Notes under the pieces: model-generated
Told to the model about the DNA's origin: nothing
Seen by the model: only the letters and a program-made list of their open reading frames with translations
Database searches by the model: none
Shown: one piece after another, positions 12,077 through 24,782 of the stretch
Layout of the letters: each line of letters begins with the position of its first letter
Position numbering within the stretch: position 1 is the first letter of the stretch
Assembly (NCBI RefSeq): GCF_029227915.1
Contig: NC_079877.1
Coordinates: 34,933,851 to 34,997,850 of the forward strand
Origin: Hydractinia symbiolongicarpus
Taxonomy: Eukaryota > Cnidaria > Hydrozoa > Anthoathecata > Hydractiniidae
Length of the DNA stretch: 64,000 nucleotides
Reading direction: 5' to 3'
Made by a program: the position numbers and the translations under genes

Positions 12077-12249
12077 ATGAAAACATGGGCTTTAGTGGTT
12101 AAATAATATTTTAAAAAATCGTTCGGGAAATGAGTTTACTCCCTGGGTACTTTTTTTGTATACTTTTGACTTTAGTCCGGGATTTACGGGAAATCGCAGG
12201 TTTTCGTTTACCGGCGATTAAACTTCTTTTATTCAGCGTCTCATCAAAA
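12077..12249. repeat. Truncated 173-bp unit
   Basis: Both deletions present, next to the 181-bp unit. It has ATAATATTTTAAAA in place of the common ATAATAATTTAAAA. Confidence 0.9.
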
Positions 12250-12776
12250 ATGAAAACATTTTTGAAAACTACAGGTCTCATGCGTTTTAGTGGTGAAAAA
12301 ATAATTTAAAAAATCGTTCGGGAAATGCGTTTACTCCCTGGGTACTTTCTTTGTATACTTTTGACTATACGGGCCGAGTCCGGGGTTTACGGGAAATGGC
12401 GGGTTCTCGTTTGCCGGCGATTAAACTCCATTTATTCAGCGTCTGATCAAAAATGAAAACATTTTTAAAAACTACAAGTCTCATGGGCTTTAGTGGTGAA
12501 ATAATAATTTAAAAAATCGTTCGTGAAATGAGTTTACTCCCTGGGTACTTCCTTTGCATACTTTTGACTATACGGGCCGAGTCTGGGATTTACGGGAAAT
12601 CGCAGGTTTTCGTTTGCCGGCGATTAAACTTCTTTTATTCCGCGTCTCATCAAAAATGAAAACATTTTTGAAAACTACAAGTCTCATGCATTTTAGTGGT
12701 TAAAAAATAATTTAAAAAATCGTTCGGGAAATGCGTTTACTCCCTGGGTACTTTCTTTGTATACTTTTGACTATAC

Positions 12777-12808
12777 GGGCCGAGTCGGGATTTACGGGAA
12801 ATCGCGGG
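12777..12808 (+). other. Canonical G-quadruplex motif
   Basis: Loops of 7, 6 and 7 bases. Here the shortening is GAGTCGGG rather than GAGCCGGG, so it arose by loss of a different base. Confidence 0.7.
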
Positions 12809-13259
12809 TTTTCGTTTCCGGCGATTATATTTCTTTTATTCAGCGTCCCATCAAAAATGAAAACATTTTTGAAAACTACAAGTCTCATGCGTTTTAGTGG
12901 TTAAAAAATAATATAAATCGTTCGGGAAATGAGTTTACTCCCTGGGTACTTTCTTTGTATACTTTTGACTATACGGGCCGAATCCGGGGTTTACGGGAAA
13001 TGGCGGGTTTTTGTTTGCCGGCGATTAAACTCCATTTATTCAGCGTCTCATCAAAAATGAAAACATTTTTAAAAACTACAAGTCTCATGGGCTTTAGTGA
13101 TGAAATAATAATTAAAAAAATCGTTCGTGAAATGAGTTTACTCCCTGGGTACTTTCTTTGCATACTTTTGACTATACGGGACGAGTCTGGGATTTACGGG
13201 AAATCGCAGGTTTTCGTTTGCCGGCGATTAAACTTCTTTTATTCAGCGTCTCATCAAAA

Positions 13260-13432
13260 ATGAAAACATGGGCTTTAGTGGTTAAATAATAATTTAAAAA
13301 ATCGTTCGGGAAATGAGTTTACTCCCTGGGTACTTTTTTTGTATACTTTTGACTTTAGTCCGGGATTTACGGGAAATCGCAGGTTTTCGTTTGCCGGCGA
13401 TTAAACTTCTTTTATTCAGCGTCTCATCAAAA
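13260..13432. repeat. Truncated 173-bp unit
   Basis: Both deletions present. It is the counterpart of 10714-10886 in the second HOR copy, 2546 bp away. Confidence 0.9.
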
Positions 13433-14158
13433 ATAAAAACATTTTTGAAAACTACAAGTCTCATGCGTTTTAGTGGTTAAAAAATAATTTAATAAATCGT
13501 TCGGGAAATGCGTTTACTCCCTGGGTACTTTCTTTGTATACTTTTGACTATACGGGCCGAGCCGGGATTTACGTGAAATCGCGGGTTTTCGTTTCCGGCG
13601 ATTAAATTTCTTTTATTCAGATTCCCATCAAAAATGAAAACATTTTTGAAAACTACAAGTCTCATGCGTTTTAGTGGTGAAAAAATAATATAAGAAATCG
13701 TTCGGGAAATGAGTTTACTCCCTGGGTACTTTCTTTGTATACTTTTGACTATACGGGCCGAGTCCGGGGTTTACGGGAAATGGCGGGTTTTCGTTTGCCG
13801 GCGATTAAACTCCATTTATTCAGCGTCTCATCAAAAATGAAAACATTTTTGAAAACTACAAGTCTCATGCGTTTTAGTGGTTAAAAAATAATTTAATAAA
13901 TCGTTCGGGAAATGCGTTTACTCCCTGGGTACTTTCTTTGTATACTTTTGACTATACGGGCCGAGCCGGGATTTACGTGAAATCGCGGGTTTTCGTTTCC
14001 GGCGATTAAATTTCTTTTATTCAGATTCCCATCAAAAATGAAAACATTTTTGAAAACTACAAGTCTCATGCGTTTTAGTGGTGAAAAAATAATTTAAAAA
14101 ATCGTTCGTGAAATGAGTTTACTCTCTGGGTACTTTCTTTGCATACTTTTGACTATAC

Positions 14159-14190
14159 GGGCCGAGCCGGGATTTACGGGAAATCGCGGG
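14159..14190 (+). other. Canonical G-quadruplex motif
   Basis: Loops of 7, 6 and 7 bases from GAGCCGGG. It is the counterpart of the motif at 11412 in the next HOR copy, 2747 bp away. Confidence 0.7.
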
Positions 14191-14642
14191 TTTTCGTTTC
14201 CGGCGATTAAATTTCTTTTATTCAGATTCCCATCAAAAATGAAAAAATTTTTGAAAACTACAAGTCTCATGCGTTTTAGTGGTGTAAAAATAATAAAAAA
14301 TCGTTCGGGAAATGAGTTTACTCCCTGGGTACTTTCTTTGTATACTTTTGACTATACGGGCCGAGTCCGGGGTTTACGGGAAATGGCGGGTTTTCGTTTG
14401 CCGGCGATTAAACTCCATTTATTCAGCGTCTCATCAAAAATGAAAACATTTTTAAAAACTACAAGTATCATGGGCTTTAGTGGTGAAATAATAATTTAAA
14501 AAATCGTTCGTGAAATGAGTTTACTCCCTGGGTACTTTCTTTGCATACTTTTGACTATACGGGCCGAGTCTGGGATTTACGGGAAATCGCAGGTTTTCGT
14601 TTGCCGGCGATTAAACTTCTTTTATTCAGCGTCTTATCAAAA

Positions 14643-14815
14643 ATGAAAACATGGGCTTTAGTGGTTAAATAATAATTTAAAAAATCGTTCGGGAAATGAG
14701 TTTACTCCCTGGGTACTTTTTTTGTATACTTTTGACTTTAGTCCGGGATTTACGGGAAATCGCAGGTTTTCGTTTGCCGGCGATTAAACTTCTTTTATTC
14801 AGCGTCTCATCAAAA
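14643..14815. repeat. Truncated 173-bp unit
   Basis: Both deletions present. The following unit starts with an A-to-G-free variant AAAGAAAACA at 14816 in place of ATGAAAACA. Confidence 0.88.
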
Positions 14816-16032
14816 AAGAAAACATTTTTGAAAACAACAGGTCTCATGCGTTTTAGTGGTGAAAAAATAATTTAAAAAATCGTTCGGGAAATGAGTTTAA
14901 TCCCTGGGTACTTTCTTTGTATACTTTTGACTATACGGGCCGAGTCCGGGGTTTACGGGAAATCGCGGGTTTTCGTTTGCCGGCGATTAAACCACTTTCA
15001 TTAAGCGTCTCATCAAAAATAAAAACATTTCTGAAAACTACAAGTCTCATGGGCTTTAGTGGTGAAATAATAATTTAAAAAATCGTTCGGGAAATGAGTT
15101 TACTCCCTGGGTACTTTCTTTGTATACTTTTGACTATACGGGCCAAGCCCGGGATTTACGGGAAATGGCGGGTTTTCGTTTGCCGGCGATTAAACTCCAT
15201 TTATTCAGCGTCTCATCAAAAATGAAAACATTTTTAAAAACTACAAGTCTCATGGGCTTTAGTGGTGAAATAATAATTTAAAAAATCTTTCGTGAAATGA
15301 GTTTACTCCCTGGGTACTTTCTTTGCATACTTTTGACTATACGGGCCGAGTCTGGGATTTACGGGAAATCGCAGGTTTTCGTTTGCCGGCGATTAAACTT
15401 CTTTTATTCCGCGTCTCATCAAAAATGAAAACATTTTTGAAAACTACAAGTCTCATGTGTTTTAGTGGTTAAAAAATAATTTAAAAAATCGTTCGGGAAA
15501 TGCGTTTACTCCCTGGGTACTTTCTTTGTATACTTTTGACTATACGTGCCGAGCCGGGATTTACGGAAAATCGCGGATTTTCGTTTCCGGCGATTATATT
15601 TCTTTTATTCAGCGTCCCATCAAAAATGAAAACATTTTTGAAAACTACAAGTCTCATGCGTTTCAGTGGTTAAAAAAATAATATAAAAAATCGTTCGGGA
15701 AATGAGTTTACTCCCTGGGTACTTTCTTTGTATACTTTTGACTATACGGGCCGAGTCCGGGGTTTACGGGAAATGGCGGGTTTTTGTTTGCCGGCGATTA
15801 AACTCTATTTATTCAGCGTCTCATCAAAAATGAAAACATTTTTAAAAACTACAAGTCTCATGGGCTTTAGTGGTGAAATAATAATTTAAAAAATCGTTCG
15901 TGAAATGAGTTTACTCCCTGGGTACTTTCTTTGCATACTTTTGACTATACGGGCCGAGTCTGGGATTTACGGGAAATCGCAGGTTTTCGTTTGCCGGCGA
16001 TTAAACTTCTTTTATTCAGCGTCTCATCAAGA

Positions 16033-16204
16033 ATGAAAACATGGTCTTTAGTGGTTAAATAATAATTTAAAAAATCGTTCGGGAAATGAGTTTACTCCCT
16101 GGGTACTTTTTTTGTATACTTTTGACTTTAGTCCGGGATTTACGGGAAATCGCAGGTTTTCGTTTCCGGCGATTAAACTTCTTTTATTCAGCGTCTCATC
16201 AAAA
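16033..16204. repeat. Truncated 172-bp unit
   Basis: Both deletions plus loss of one G in CGTTTCCGGC. The joint reads AAAACATGGTCTTTAG, with one base different from the other truncated units. Confidence 0.88.
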
Positions 16205-16528
16205 ATGAAAACATTTTTAAAAACTACAGGTTTCATGCGTTTTAGTGGTGAAAAAATAATTTAAAAAATCGTTCGAGAAATGAGTTTACTCCCTGGGTAC
16301 TTTCTTTGTATACTTTTGACTATACGGGCCGAGTCCGGGGTTTACAGGAAATGGCGGGTTTTCGTTTGCCGGCGATTAAACTTCTTTTATTCAGCGTCTC
16401 ATCAAAAATAAAAACATTTTTAAAAACTACAAGTCTCATGCGTTTTAGTGGTTAAAAAATAATTTAAAAAATCGTTCGGGAAATGCGTTTACTCCCTGGG
16501 TACTTTCTTTGTATACTTTTGACTATAC

Positions 16529-16560
16529 GGGCCGAGCCGGGATTTACGGGAAATCGCGGG
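16529..16560 (+). other. Canonical G-quadruplex motif
   Basis: Loops of 7, 6 and 7 bases from GAGCCGGG in a unit with CGTTTCCGCCG. Confidence 0.7.
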
Positions 16561-17014
16561 TTTTCGTTTCCGCCGATTAAATTTCTTTTATTCAGATTCC
16601 CATCAAAAATGAAAACATTTTTGAAAACTACAAGTCTCATGCGTTTTAGTGGTGAAAAAATAATATAAAAAATCGTTCGGGAAATGAGTTTACTCCCTGG
16701 GTACTTTCTTTGTATACTTTTGACTATACGGGCCGACTCCGGGGTTTACGGGAAATCGCAGGTTTTCGTTTGCCGGCGATTAAACTTCTTTTATTCAGCG
16801 TCTCATCAAAAATGAAAACATTTTTAAAAACTACAAGTCTCATGGGCTTTAGTGGTGAAATAATAATTTAAAAAATCGTTCGTGAAATGAGTTTACTCCC
16901 TGGGTACTTTCTTTGCATACTTTTGACTATACGGGCCGAGTCTGGGATTTACGGGAAATCGCAGGTTTTCGTTTGCCGGCGATTAAACTTCTTTTATTCA
17001 GCGTCTCATCAAAA

Positions 17015-17187
17015 ATGAAAACATGGGCTTTAGTGGTTAAATAATAATTTAAAAAATCGTTCGGGAAATGAGTTTACTTCCTGGGTACTTTTTTTGTATA
17101 CTTTTGACTTTAGTCCGGGATTTACGGGAAATCGCAGGTTTTCGTTTGCCGGCAATTAAACTTCTTTTATTCAGCGTCTCATCAAAA
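17015..17187. repeat. Truncated 173-bp unit
   Basis: Both deletions present, with ACTTCCTGGG in place of ACTCCCTGGG. The same ACTTCC marker is found in the truncated units at 23626 and 24407, which suggests that those are its nearest relatives. Confidence 0.88.
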
Positions 17188-19017
17188 ATGAAAACAATTT
17201 TGAAAACTACAGGTCTCATGCGTTTTAGTGGTGAAAAAATAATATAAAAAATCGTTCGGGAAATGAGTTTACTCCCTGGGTACTTTCTTTATATACTTTT
17301 GACTATACGGGCCAAGCCCGGGATTTACGGGAAATGGCAGGTTTTCGTTTGCCGGCGATTAAACTCCTTTTATTCTGCGTCTCATCAAAAATGAAAACAT
17401 TTTTAAAAACTACAAGTCTCATGGGCTTTAGTGGTGAAATAATAATTTAAAAAATCGTATGGGAAATGAGTTTACTCCCTGGGTATTTTCTTTGTATACT
17501 TTTGACTATACGGGCCGAGTCTGGGATTTACGGGAAATCGCAGGTTTTCGTTTGCCGGCGATTAAACTTCTTTTATTCAGCGTCTCATCAAAAATGAAAA
17601 CATTTTTGAAAACTACAAGTCTCATGCGATTTAGTGGTGAAAAGATAATTTAAAAAATCGTTTTGGAAATGAGTTTACTCACAGGGTACTTTCTTTGTAT
17701 ATATTCGACTATACGGGACAAGCCCGGGATTTACGGGAAATCGCGGGTTTTCGTTTGCCGGCGATTAAACCTCTTTCATTAAGCGTCTTATTGAAAATGA
17801 AAACATTTTTGAAAACTACAAGCCTCATTCGTTCTAGTGGTGCAGAAATAATTTGAAAAATTGTTCGGGGAAATCAGTTTACTCCTTGGGTACTTTCTTT
17901 ATATACATTCAACTATACGGGCCAAGTCCGGGATTTACGGGAAATCGCAGGTTTTCGTTTGTCGGCGATTAAACTTCTTTTATTCAGCGTCTCATCAAAA
18001 ATGAAAACATTTTTGAAAACTACAAGTCTCATGCGATTTAGTGGTGAAAAGATAATTTAAAAAATCGTTTTGGAAATGAGTTTACTCACAGGGTACTTTC
18101 TTTGTATATATTCGACTATACGGGACAAGCCCGGGATTTACGGGAAATCGCGGGTTTTCGTTTGCCGGCGATTAAACCTCTTTCATTAAGCGTCTCATTA
18201 ATAATGAAAACATTTTTGAAAACTACAAGCCTCATTCGTTCTAATGGTGCAGAAATAATTTGAAAAATCGTTCGGGGAAATCAGTTTACTCCTTGGGTAC
18301 TTTCTTTATATACATTCAACTATACGGGCCAAGCCCGGGATTTACGGGAAATCGCGGGTTTTCGTTTGTCGGCGATTAAACTTCTTTTACTCAGCGTCTC
18401 ATCAAAAATGAAAACACGTTTGAAAACTACAAGTCTCATGCGTTTTAGTGGTACAAAAATAATTTAAAAAATCGTTCGGGAAATGAGTTTACTCCCTGGG
18501 TACTTTCTTTGTATACTTTTGACTAAACGGGCCAAGCCCGGGATATTCGGGAAATCGCGGGTTTTCGTTTGCCGGCGATTAAACTTCTTTTATTTAGCGT
18601 CTCATCAAAAATGAAAACATTTTTGAAAACTACAAGTCTTATGCGTTTTAGTGGTGAAAAAATAATTTAAAAAATCTTTCTGGAAATGAGTTTACTCACA
18701 GGGTACTTTCTTTTTATACATTCGACTATACGGGCCAAGCCCGGGATTTACGGGAAATCGCGGGTTTTCGTTTGCCGGCGATTAACCCTCTTTCATTAAG
18801 CGTCTCATCAAAAATGAAAACACTTTTGAAAACTACAAGTCTCATGCGTTTTAGTGGTGAAAAAAAAAAATTAAAAAATCGTTCGGGAAATGAGCTTACT
18901 CCGTGGGTACTTTCTTTGTATACATTCGACTACACGGGCCAAGCCCGGGATTTAGGGGAAATCGCTGGTTTTCGTTTGCCGGCGATTAAACCTCTTTCAT
19001 TAGGTGTCTGATCAAAA
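17188..19017. repeat. Nine units mixing types A, B, C and D
   Basis: Units with GCGATTTAG and TTTGTATATATTCG (17.7 and 18.1 kb) alternate with type C units (17836 and 18243) as a 406-407 bp dimer in two copies. Units with GACTAAACGGG/GATATTCGGG and with a long A run (GAAAAAAAAAATT) and ACTACACGGG follow. The same succession is found in shorter form at 26.5-27.9 kb and 57.9-58.6 kb. Confidence 0.8.
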
Positions 19018-21656
19018 ATGAAAAAATTTTTGAAAACTACAAGTCCCATGCGTTTTAGTGGTGAAAAAATAATTTAAAAAATCGCTGGGAAAATGAGTTT
19101 ACTCCCTGGGTACTTTCTTTGTATACTTTTGACTATATGGGCCAAGCTCGGGATTTACGGGAAATCGCCGGTTTTCGTTTGCCGGCCATTAAACTTCTTT
19201 TATTCAGCGTCTCATCAAAAATGAAAACGTTTTTGAAAACTACAAGTCTCATGCGTTGTAGTGGTGAAAAAATAATTTAAAATATCGTTCGGGAAATGAG
19301 TTTACTCCCTGGGTACTTTCTTTGTATACTTTTGACTATACGGGCCGAGTCCGGGGTTTACGGGAAATCGCAGGTTTTCGTTTGCCGGCGATTAAACTTC
19401 TTTTATTCAGCGTCTCATCAAAAATGAAAACATTTTTAAAAACTACAAGTCTCATGGGCTTTAGTGGTGAAATAATAATTTGAAAAATCGTTCGGGAAAT
19501 GAGTATACACCCTGGGTACTTTCTTTGTATACTTTTGACTATACGGGCCGAGTCCGGGATTGACGGGAAATCGCAGGTTTTCGTTTGCCGGCGATTAACC
19601 CACTTTCATTAAGCGTCTCATCAAAAATGAAAACATTTCTGAAAACTACAAGTCTCATTCGTTTTAGTGGTGAAAAAATGATTTAAACATTCGTTCGGGA
19701 AATGAGTTTACTCACTGGGTACTTTCCTTGTATACTTTTGACTATACGGGCCGAGTCCGGGATTTACGGGAAATCGCGGGTTTTCGTTTGCCGGCTATTA
19801 AACTTCTTTTATTCAGCGTCTCATCAAAAATGAAAACATTTTTAAAAACTACAAGTCTCATGGGCTTCAGTGGTGAAATAATAATTTAAAAAATCGTTTG
19901 GGAAATGAGTTTACTCCCTGGGTACTTTCTTTGTATACTTTTGACTATACGGGCTGAGTCCGGGATTAACGGGAAATCGCAGGTTTTCGTTTGCCGGCGG
20001 TTAAACTTCTTTTATTCAGCGTCTCATCAAAAATGAAAACATTTTTAAAAACTACAAGTCTCATGCGTTTTAGTGGTGAAAAAATAATTTAAAAAATCGC
20101 TGGGAAAATGAGTTTACTCCCTGGGTACTTTCTTTGTATACTTTTGACTATATGGGCCAAGCTCGGGATTTACGGGAAATCGCCGGTTTTCGTTTGCCGG
20201 CCATTAAACTTCTTTTATTCAGCGTCTCATCAAAAATGAAAACGTTTTTGAAAACTACAAGTCTCATGCGTTGTAGTGGTGAAAAAATAATTTAAAATAT
20301 CGTTCGGGAAATGAGTTTACTCCCTGGGTACTTTCTTTGTATACTTTTGACTATACGGGCCGAGTCCGGGGTTTACGGGAAATCGCAGGTTTTCGTTTGC
20401 CGGCGATTAAACTTCTTTTATTCAGCGTCTCATCAAAAATGAAAACATTTTTAAAAACTACAAGTCTCATGGGCTTTAGTGGTGAAATAATAATTTAAAA
20501 AATCGTTCGGGAAATGAGTATACACCCTGGGTACTTTCTTTGTATACTTTTGACTATACGGGCCGAGTCCGGGATTTACGGGAAATCGCAGGTTTTCGTT
20601 TGCCGGCTATTAAACTTCTTTTATTCAGCGTCTCATCAAAAATGAAAACATTTTTAAAAATTACAAGTCTCATGGGCTTTAGTGGTGAAATAATAATTTA
20701 AAAAATCGTTTGGGAAATGAGTTTACTCCCTGGGTACTTTCTTTGAACACTTTTGACTATACGGGCTGAGTCCGGGATTAACGGGAAATCGCAGGTTTTC
20801 GTTTGCCGGCGATTAAACTTCTTTTATTCAGCGTCTCATCAAAAATGAAAACATTTTTAAAAACTACAAGTCTCATGGGCTTTAGTGGTGAAATAATAAT
20901 TTAAAAAATCGTTCGTGAAATGAGTTTACTCCCTGGGTACTTTCTTTGCATACTTTTGACTATACGGGCTGAGTCCGGGATTAACGGGAAATCGCAGGTT
21001 TTCGTTTGCCGGCGGTTAAACTTCTTTTATTCAGCGTCTCATCAAAAATGAAAACATTTTTAAAAACTACAAGTCTCATGCGTTTTAGTGGTGAAAAAAT
21101 AATTTAAAAAATCGCTGGGAAAATGAGTTTACTCCCTGGGTACTTTCTTTGTATACTTTTGACTATATGGGCCAAGCTCGGGATTTACGGGAAATCGCCG
21201 GTTTTCGTTTGCCGGCCATTAAACTTCTTTTATTCAGCGTCTCATCAAAAATGAAAACGTTTTTGAAAACTACAAGTCTCATGCGTTGTAGTGGTGAAAA
21301 AATAATTTAAAATATCGTTCGGGAAATGAGTTTACTCCCTGGGTACTTTCTTTGTATACTTTTGACTATACGGGCCGAGTCCGGGGTTTACGGGAAATCG
21401 CAGGTTTTCGTTTGCCGGCGATTAAACTTCTTTTATTCAGCGTCTCATCAAAAATGAAAACATTTTTAAAAACTACAAGTCTCATGGGCTTTAGTGGTGA
21501 AATAATAATTTAAAAAATCGTTCGGGAAATGAGTATACACCCTGGGTACTTTCTTTGTATACTTTTGACTATACGGGCCGAGTCCGGGATTTACGGGAAA
21601 TCGCAGGTTTTCGTTTGCCGGCGATTAACCCACTTTCATTAAGCGTCTCATCAAAA
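19018..21656. repeat. 5-unit HOR (1015 bp)
   Basis: Copies start at 19018, 20033 and 21048, exactly 1015 bp apart. Each begins with a unit carrying ATCGCTGGGAAAATG, CTATATGGGCC and GCCGGCCATT, followed by a unit with AATATCG and GCGTTGTAG, then one with GAGTATACACC. The fourth and fifth units differ among copies: copy 1 has the ACATTCGTTCGGG unit and a GGCTGAGTCC unit, copy 2 has a TTTGAACAC unit and a TTTGCATAC unit. Copy 3 is extended into the 782-bp HOR. Confidence 0.88.
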
Positions 21657-22265
21657 ATGAAAACATTTCTGAAAACTACAAGTCTCATTCGTTTTAGTGG
21701 TGAAAAAATAATTTAAACATTCGTTCGGGAAATGAGTTTACTCACTGGGTACTTTCCTTGTATACTTTTGACTATACGGGCCGAGTCCGGGATTTACGGG
21801 AAATCGCGGGTTTTCGTTTGCCGGCTATTAAACTTCTTTTATTCAGCGTCTCATCAAAAATGAAAACATTTTTAAAAATTACAAGTCTCATGGGCTTTAG
21901 TGGTGAAATAATAATTTAAAAAATCGTTTGGGAAATGAGTTTACTCCCTGGGTACTTTCTTTGAACACTTTTGACTATACGGGCTGAGTCCGGGATTAAC
22001 GGGAAATCGCAGGTTTTCGTTTGCCGGCGATTAAACTTCTTTTATTCAGCGTCTCATCAAAAATGAAAACATTTTTAAAAACTACAAGTCTCATGGGCTT
22101 TAGTGGTGAAATAATAATTTAAAAAATCGTTCGTGAAATGAGTTTACTCCCTGGGTACTTTCTTTGCATACTTTTGACTATACGGGCCGAGTCTGGGATT
22201 TACGGGAAATCGCAGGTTTTCGTTTGCCGGCGAATAAACTTCTTTTATTAAACGTCTCATCAAGA

Positions 22266-22438
22266 ATGAAAACATGGGCTTTAGTGGTTAAATAATAATT
22301 TAAAAAATCGTTCGGGAAATGAGTTTACTCCCTGGGTACTTTTTTTGTATACTTTTGACTTTAGTCCGGGATTTACGGGAAATCGCAGGTTTTCGTTTGC
22401 CGGCGATTAAACTTCTTTTATTCAGCGTATCATCAAAA
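22266..22438. repeat. Truncated 173-bp unit
   Basis: Both deletions present. It closes the first copy of the 782-bp HOR. The preceding unit ends CATCAAGA in place of CATCAAAA, a marker shared with 23048 and 26161. Confidence 0.9.
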
Positions 22439-23047
22439 ATGAAAACATTTCTGAAAACTACAAGTCTCATTCGTTTTAGTGGTGAAAAAATAATTTAAAC
22501 ATTCGTTCGGGAAATGAGTTTACTCACTGGGTACTTTCCTTGTATACTTTTGACTATACGGGCCGAGTCCGGGATTTACGGGAAATCGCGGGTTTTCGTT
22601 TGCCGGCTATTAAACTTCTTTTATTCAGCGTCTCATCAAAAATGAAAACATTTTTAAAAATTACAAGTCTCATGGGCTTTAGTGGTGAAATAATAATTTA
22701 AAAAATCGTTTGGGAAATGAGTTTACTCCCTGGGTACTTTCTTTGAACACTTTTGACTATACGGGCTGAGTCCGGGATTAACGGGAAATCGCAGGTTTTC
22801 GTTTGCCGGCGATTAAACTTCTTTTATTCAGCGTCTCATCAAAAATGAAAACATTTTTAAAAACTACAAGTCTCATGGGCTTTAGTGGTGAAATAATAAT
22901 TTAAAAAATCGTTCGTGAAATGAGTTTACTCCCTGGGTACTTTCTTTGCATACTTTTGACTATACGGGCCGAGTCTGGGATTTACGGGAAATCGCAGGTT
23001 TTCGTTTGCCGGCGAATAAACTTCTTTTATTAAACGTCTCATCAAGA

Positions 23048-23220
23048 ATGAAAACATGGGCTTTAGTGGTTAAATAATAATTTAAAAAATCGTTCGGGAA
23101 ATGAGTTTACTCCCTGGGTACTTTTTTTGTATACTTTTGACTTTAGTCCGGGATTTACGGGAAATCGCAGGTTTTCGTTTGCCGGCGATTAAACTTCTTT
23201 TATTCAGCGTCTCATCAAAA
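23048..23220. repeat. Truncated 173-bp unit
   Basis: Both deletions present. It closes the second copy of the 782-bp HOR, 782 bp after its counterpart. Confidence 0.9.
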
Positions 23221-23625
23221 ATGAAAACATTTTTAAAAACTACAGGTTTCATGCGTTTTAGTGGTGAAAAAATAATTTAAAAAATCGTTCGAGAAATGAG
23301 TTTACTCCCTGGGTACTTTCTTTGTATACTTTTGACTATACGGCCAAGTCCGGGGTTTACGGGAAATGGCGGGTTTTCGTTTGCCGGCGATTAAACTTCT
23401 TTTATTCAGCGTCTTATCAAAAATGAAAACATTTTTGAAAACTACAAGTCTCATGGGCTTTAGTGGTGAAATAATAATTTAAAAAATCGTTCGTGAAATG
23501 AGTTTACTCCCTGGGTACTTTCTTTGCATACTTTTGACTATACGGGCCGAGTCTGGGATTTACGGGAAATCGCAGGTTTTCGTTTGCCGGCGATTAAACT
23601 TCTTTTATTCAGCGTCTCATCAAAA

Positions 23626-23798
23626 ATGAAAACATGGGCTTTAGTGGTTAAATAATAATTTAAAAAATCGTTCGGGAAATGAGTTTACTTCCTGGGTACT
23701 TTTTTTGTATACTTTTGACTTTAGTCCGGGATTTACGGGAAATCGCAGGTTTTCGTTTGCCGGCGATTAAACTTCTTTTATTCAGCGTCTCATCAAAA
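23626..23798. repeat. Truncated 173-bp unit
   Basis: Both deletions present, with ACTTCCTGGG. It is the third unit of the first 781-bp copy. Confidence 0.9.
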
Positions 23799-24406
23799 AT
23801 GAAAACATTTTTGAAAACTACAGGTCTCATGCGTTTTAGTGGTGAAAAAATAATATAAAAAATCGTTCGGGAAATGAGTTTACTCCCTGGGTACTTTCTT
23901 TATATACTTTTGACTATACGGGCCAAGCCCGGGATTTACGGGAAATGGCGGGTTTTCGTTTGCCGGCGATTAAACTTCTTTTATTCAGCGTCTCATCAAA
24001 AATGAAAACATTTTTAAAAACTACAGGTTTCATGCGTTTTAGTGGTGAAAAAATAATTTAAAAAATCGTTCGAGAAATGAGTTTACTCCCTGGGTACTTT
24101 CTTTGTATACTTTTGACTATACGGCCAAGTCCGGGGTTTACGGGAAATGGCGGGTTTTCGTTTGCCGGCGATTAAACTTCTTTTATTCAGCGTCTTATCA
24201 AAAATGAAAACATTTTTGAAAACTACAAGTCTCATGGGCTTTAGTGGTGAAATAATAATTTAAAAAATCGTTCGTGAAATGAGTTTACTCCCTGGGTACT
24301 TTCTTTGCATACTTTTGACTATACGGGCCGAGTCTGGGATTTACGGGAAATCGCAGGTTTTCGTTTGCCGGCGATTAAACTTCTTTTATTCAGCGTCTCA
24401 TCAAAA

Positions 24407-24579
24407 ATGAAAACATGGGCTTTAGTGGTTAAATAATAATTTAAAAAATCGTTCGGGAAATGAGTTTACTTCCTGGGTACTTTTTTTGTATACTTTTGAC
24501 TTTAGTCCGGGATTTACGGGAAATCGCAGGTTTTCGTTTGCCGGCGATTAAACTTCTTTTATTCAGCGTCTCATCAAAA
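24407..24579. repeat. Truncated 173-bp unit
   Basis: Both deletions present, with ACTTCCTGGG. It is the third unit of the second 781-bp copy, 781 bp downstream of its counterpart. Confidence 0.9.
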
Positions 24580-24782
24580 ATGAAAACATTTTTGAAAACT
24601 ACAGGTCTCATGCGTTTTAGTGGTGAAAAAATAATATAAAAAATCGTTCGGGAAATGAGTTTACTCCCTGGGTACTTTCTTTATATACTTTTGACTATAC
24701 GGGCCAAGCCCGGGATTTACGGGAAATGGCGGGTTTTCGTTTGCCGGCGATTAAACTCCTTTTATTCTGCGTCTCATCAAAA

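Larger units (their letters stand above)
10511..13056. repeat. 13-unit HOR, copy 1 (2546 bp)
   Basis: Thirteen units whose pattern of unit lengths is itself a fingerprint: 203, 173, 201, 203, 201, 201, 203, 181, 173, 203, 203, 201, 200. The next copy starts 2546 bp later at 13057 with the same GTGATGAAATAATAATTAAA unit. Short lengths come from defined deletions: loss of one G in TTTCCGG, loss of one base in GAGCCGGG, loss of 22 bp near the unit start, and a net 8-bp loss at GACTTTAG. Confidence 0.85.
13057..15829. repeat. HOR copy 2, expanded to 14 units (2773 bp)
   Basis: Repeats the order of 10511-13056 but not exactly. A pair of units (unit start 13433 with TTTAATAAATCG and its neighbour) is present twice, at 13433-13836 and again beginning at 13837, so offsets to copy 1 rise from 2546 to 2747 bp. 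The 181-bp unit of copy 1 has no counterpart. From 14816 the tail continues with units resembling 12250-13056. Confidence 0.82.
15830..17187. repeat. HOR copy 3, partial
   Basis: Begins with the same unit pair as 13057 (GGGCTTTAG with CGTGAAATGAG and TTTGCATAC, then a truncated unit) and later repeats that pair once more, ending in the truncated unit 17015-17187. The ACAGGTTTCATGCG unit at 16205 links it to the 781-bp HOR at 23.2-24.8 kb, where the same marker is amplified. Confidence 0.78.
21657..23220. repeat. 782-bp HOR: three full units plus one truncated, two copies
   Basis: Copies at 21657-22438 and 22439-23220. Each holds an ACATTCGTTCGGG unit with ACTCACTGGG, a TTTGAACAC/GGCTGAGTCC unit, a TTTGCATAC unit ending in TTTTATTAAACG, and a 173-bp truncated unit. 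The length 782 is 3 x 203 + 173. A third copy lies away from the tandem pair at 25552-26333. Confidence 0.9.
23221..24782. repeat. 781-bp HOR with truncated unit, two copies
   Basis: Copies at 23221-24001 and 24002-24782. Unit lengths are 202, 203, 173 and 203. The first unit has ACAGGTTTCATGCG and a one-base loss at TATACGGCCAAG, the second TTTGCATAC, the third both deletions, and the fourth CTTTATATACTTTTGAC. It has the same architecture as the neighbouring 782-bp HOR but different flanking variants. Confidence 0.9.
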
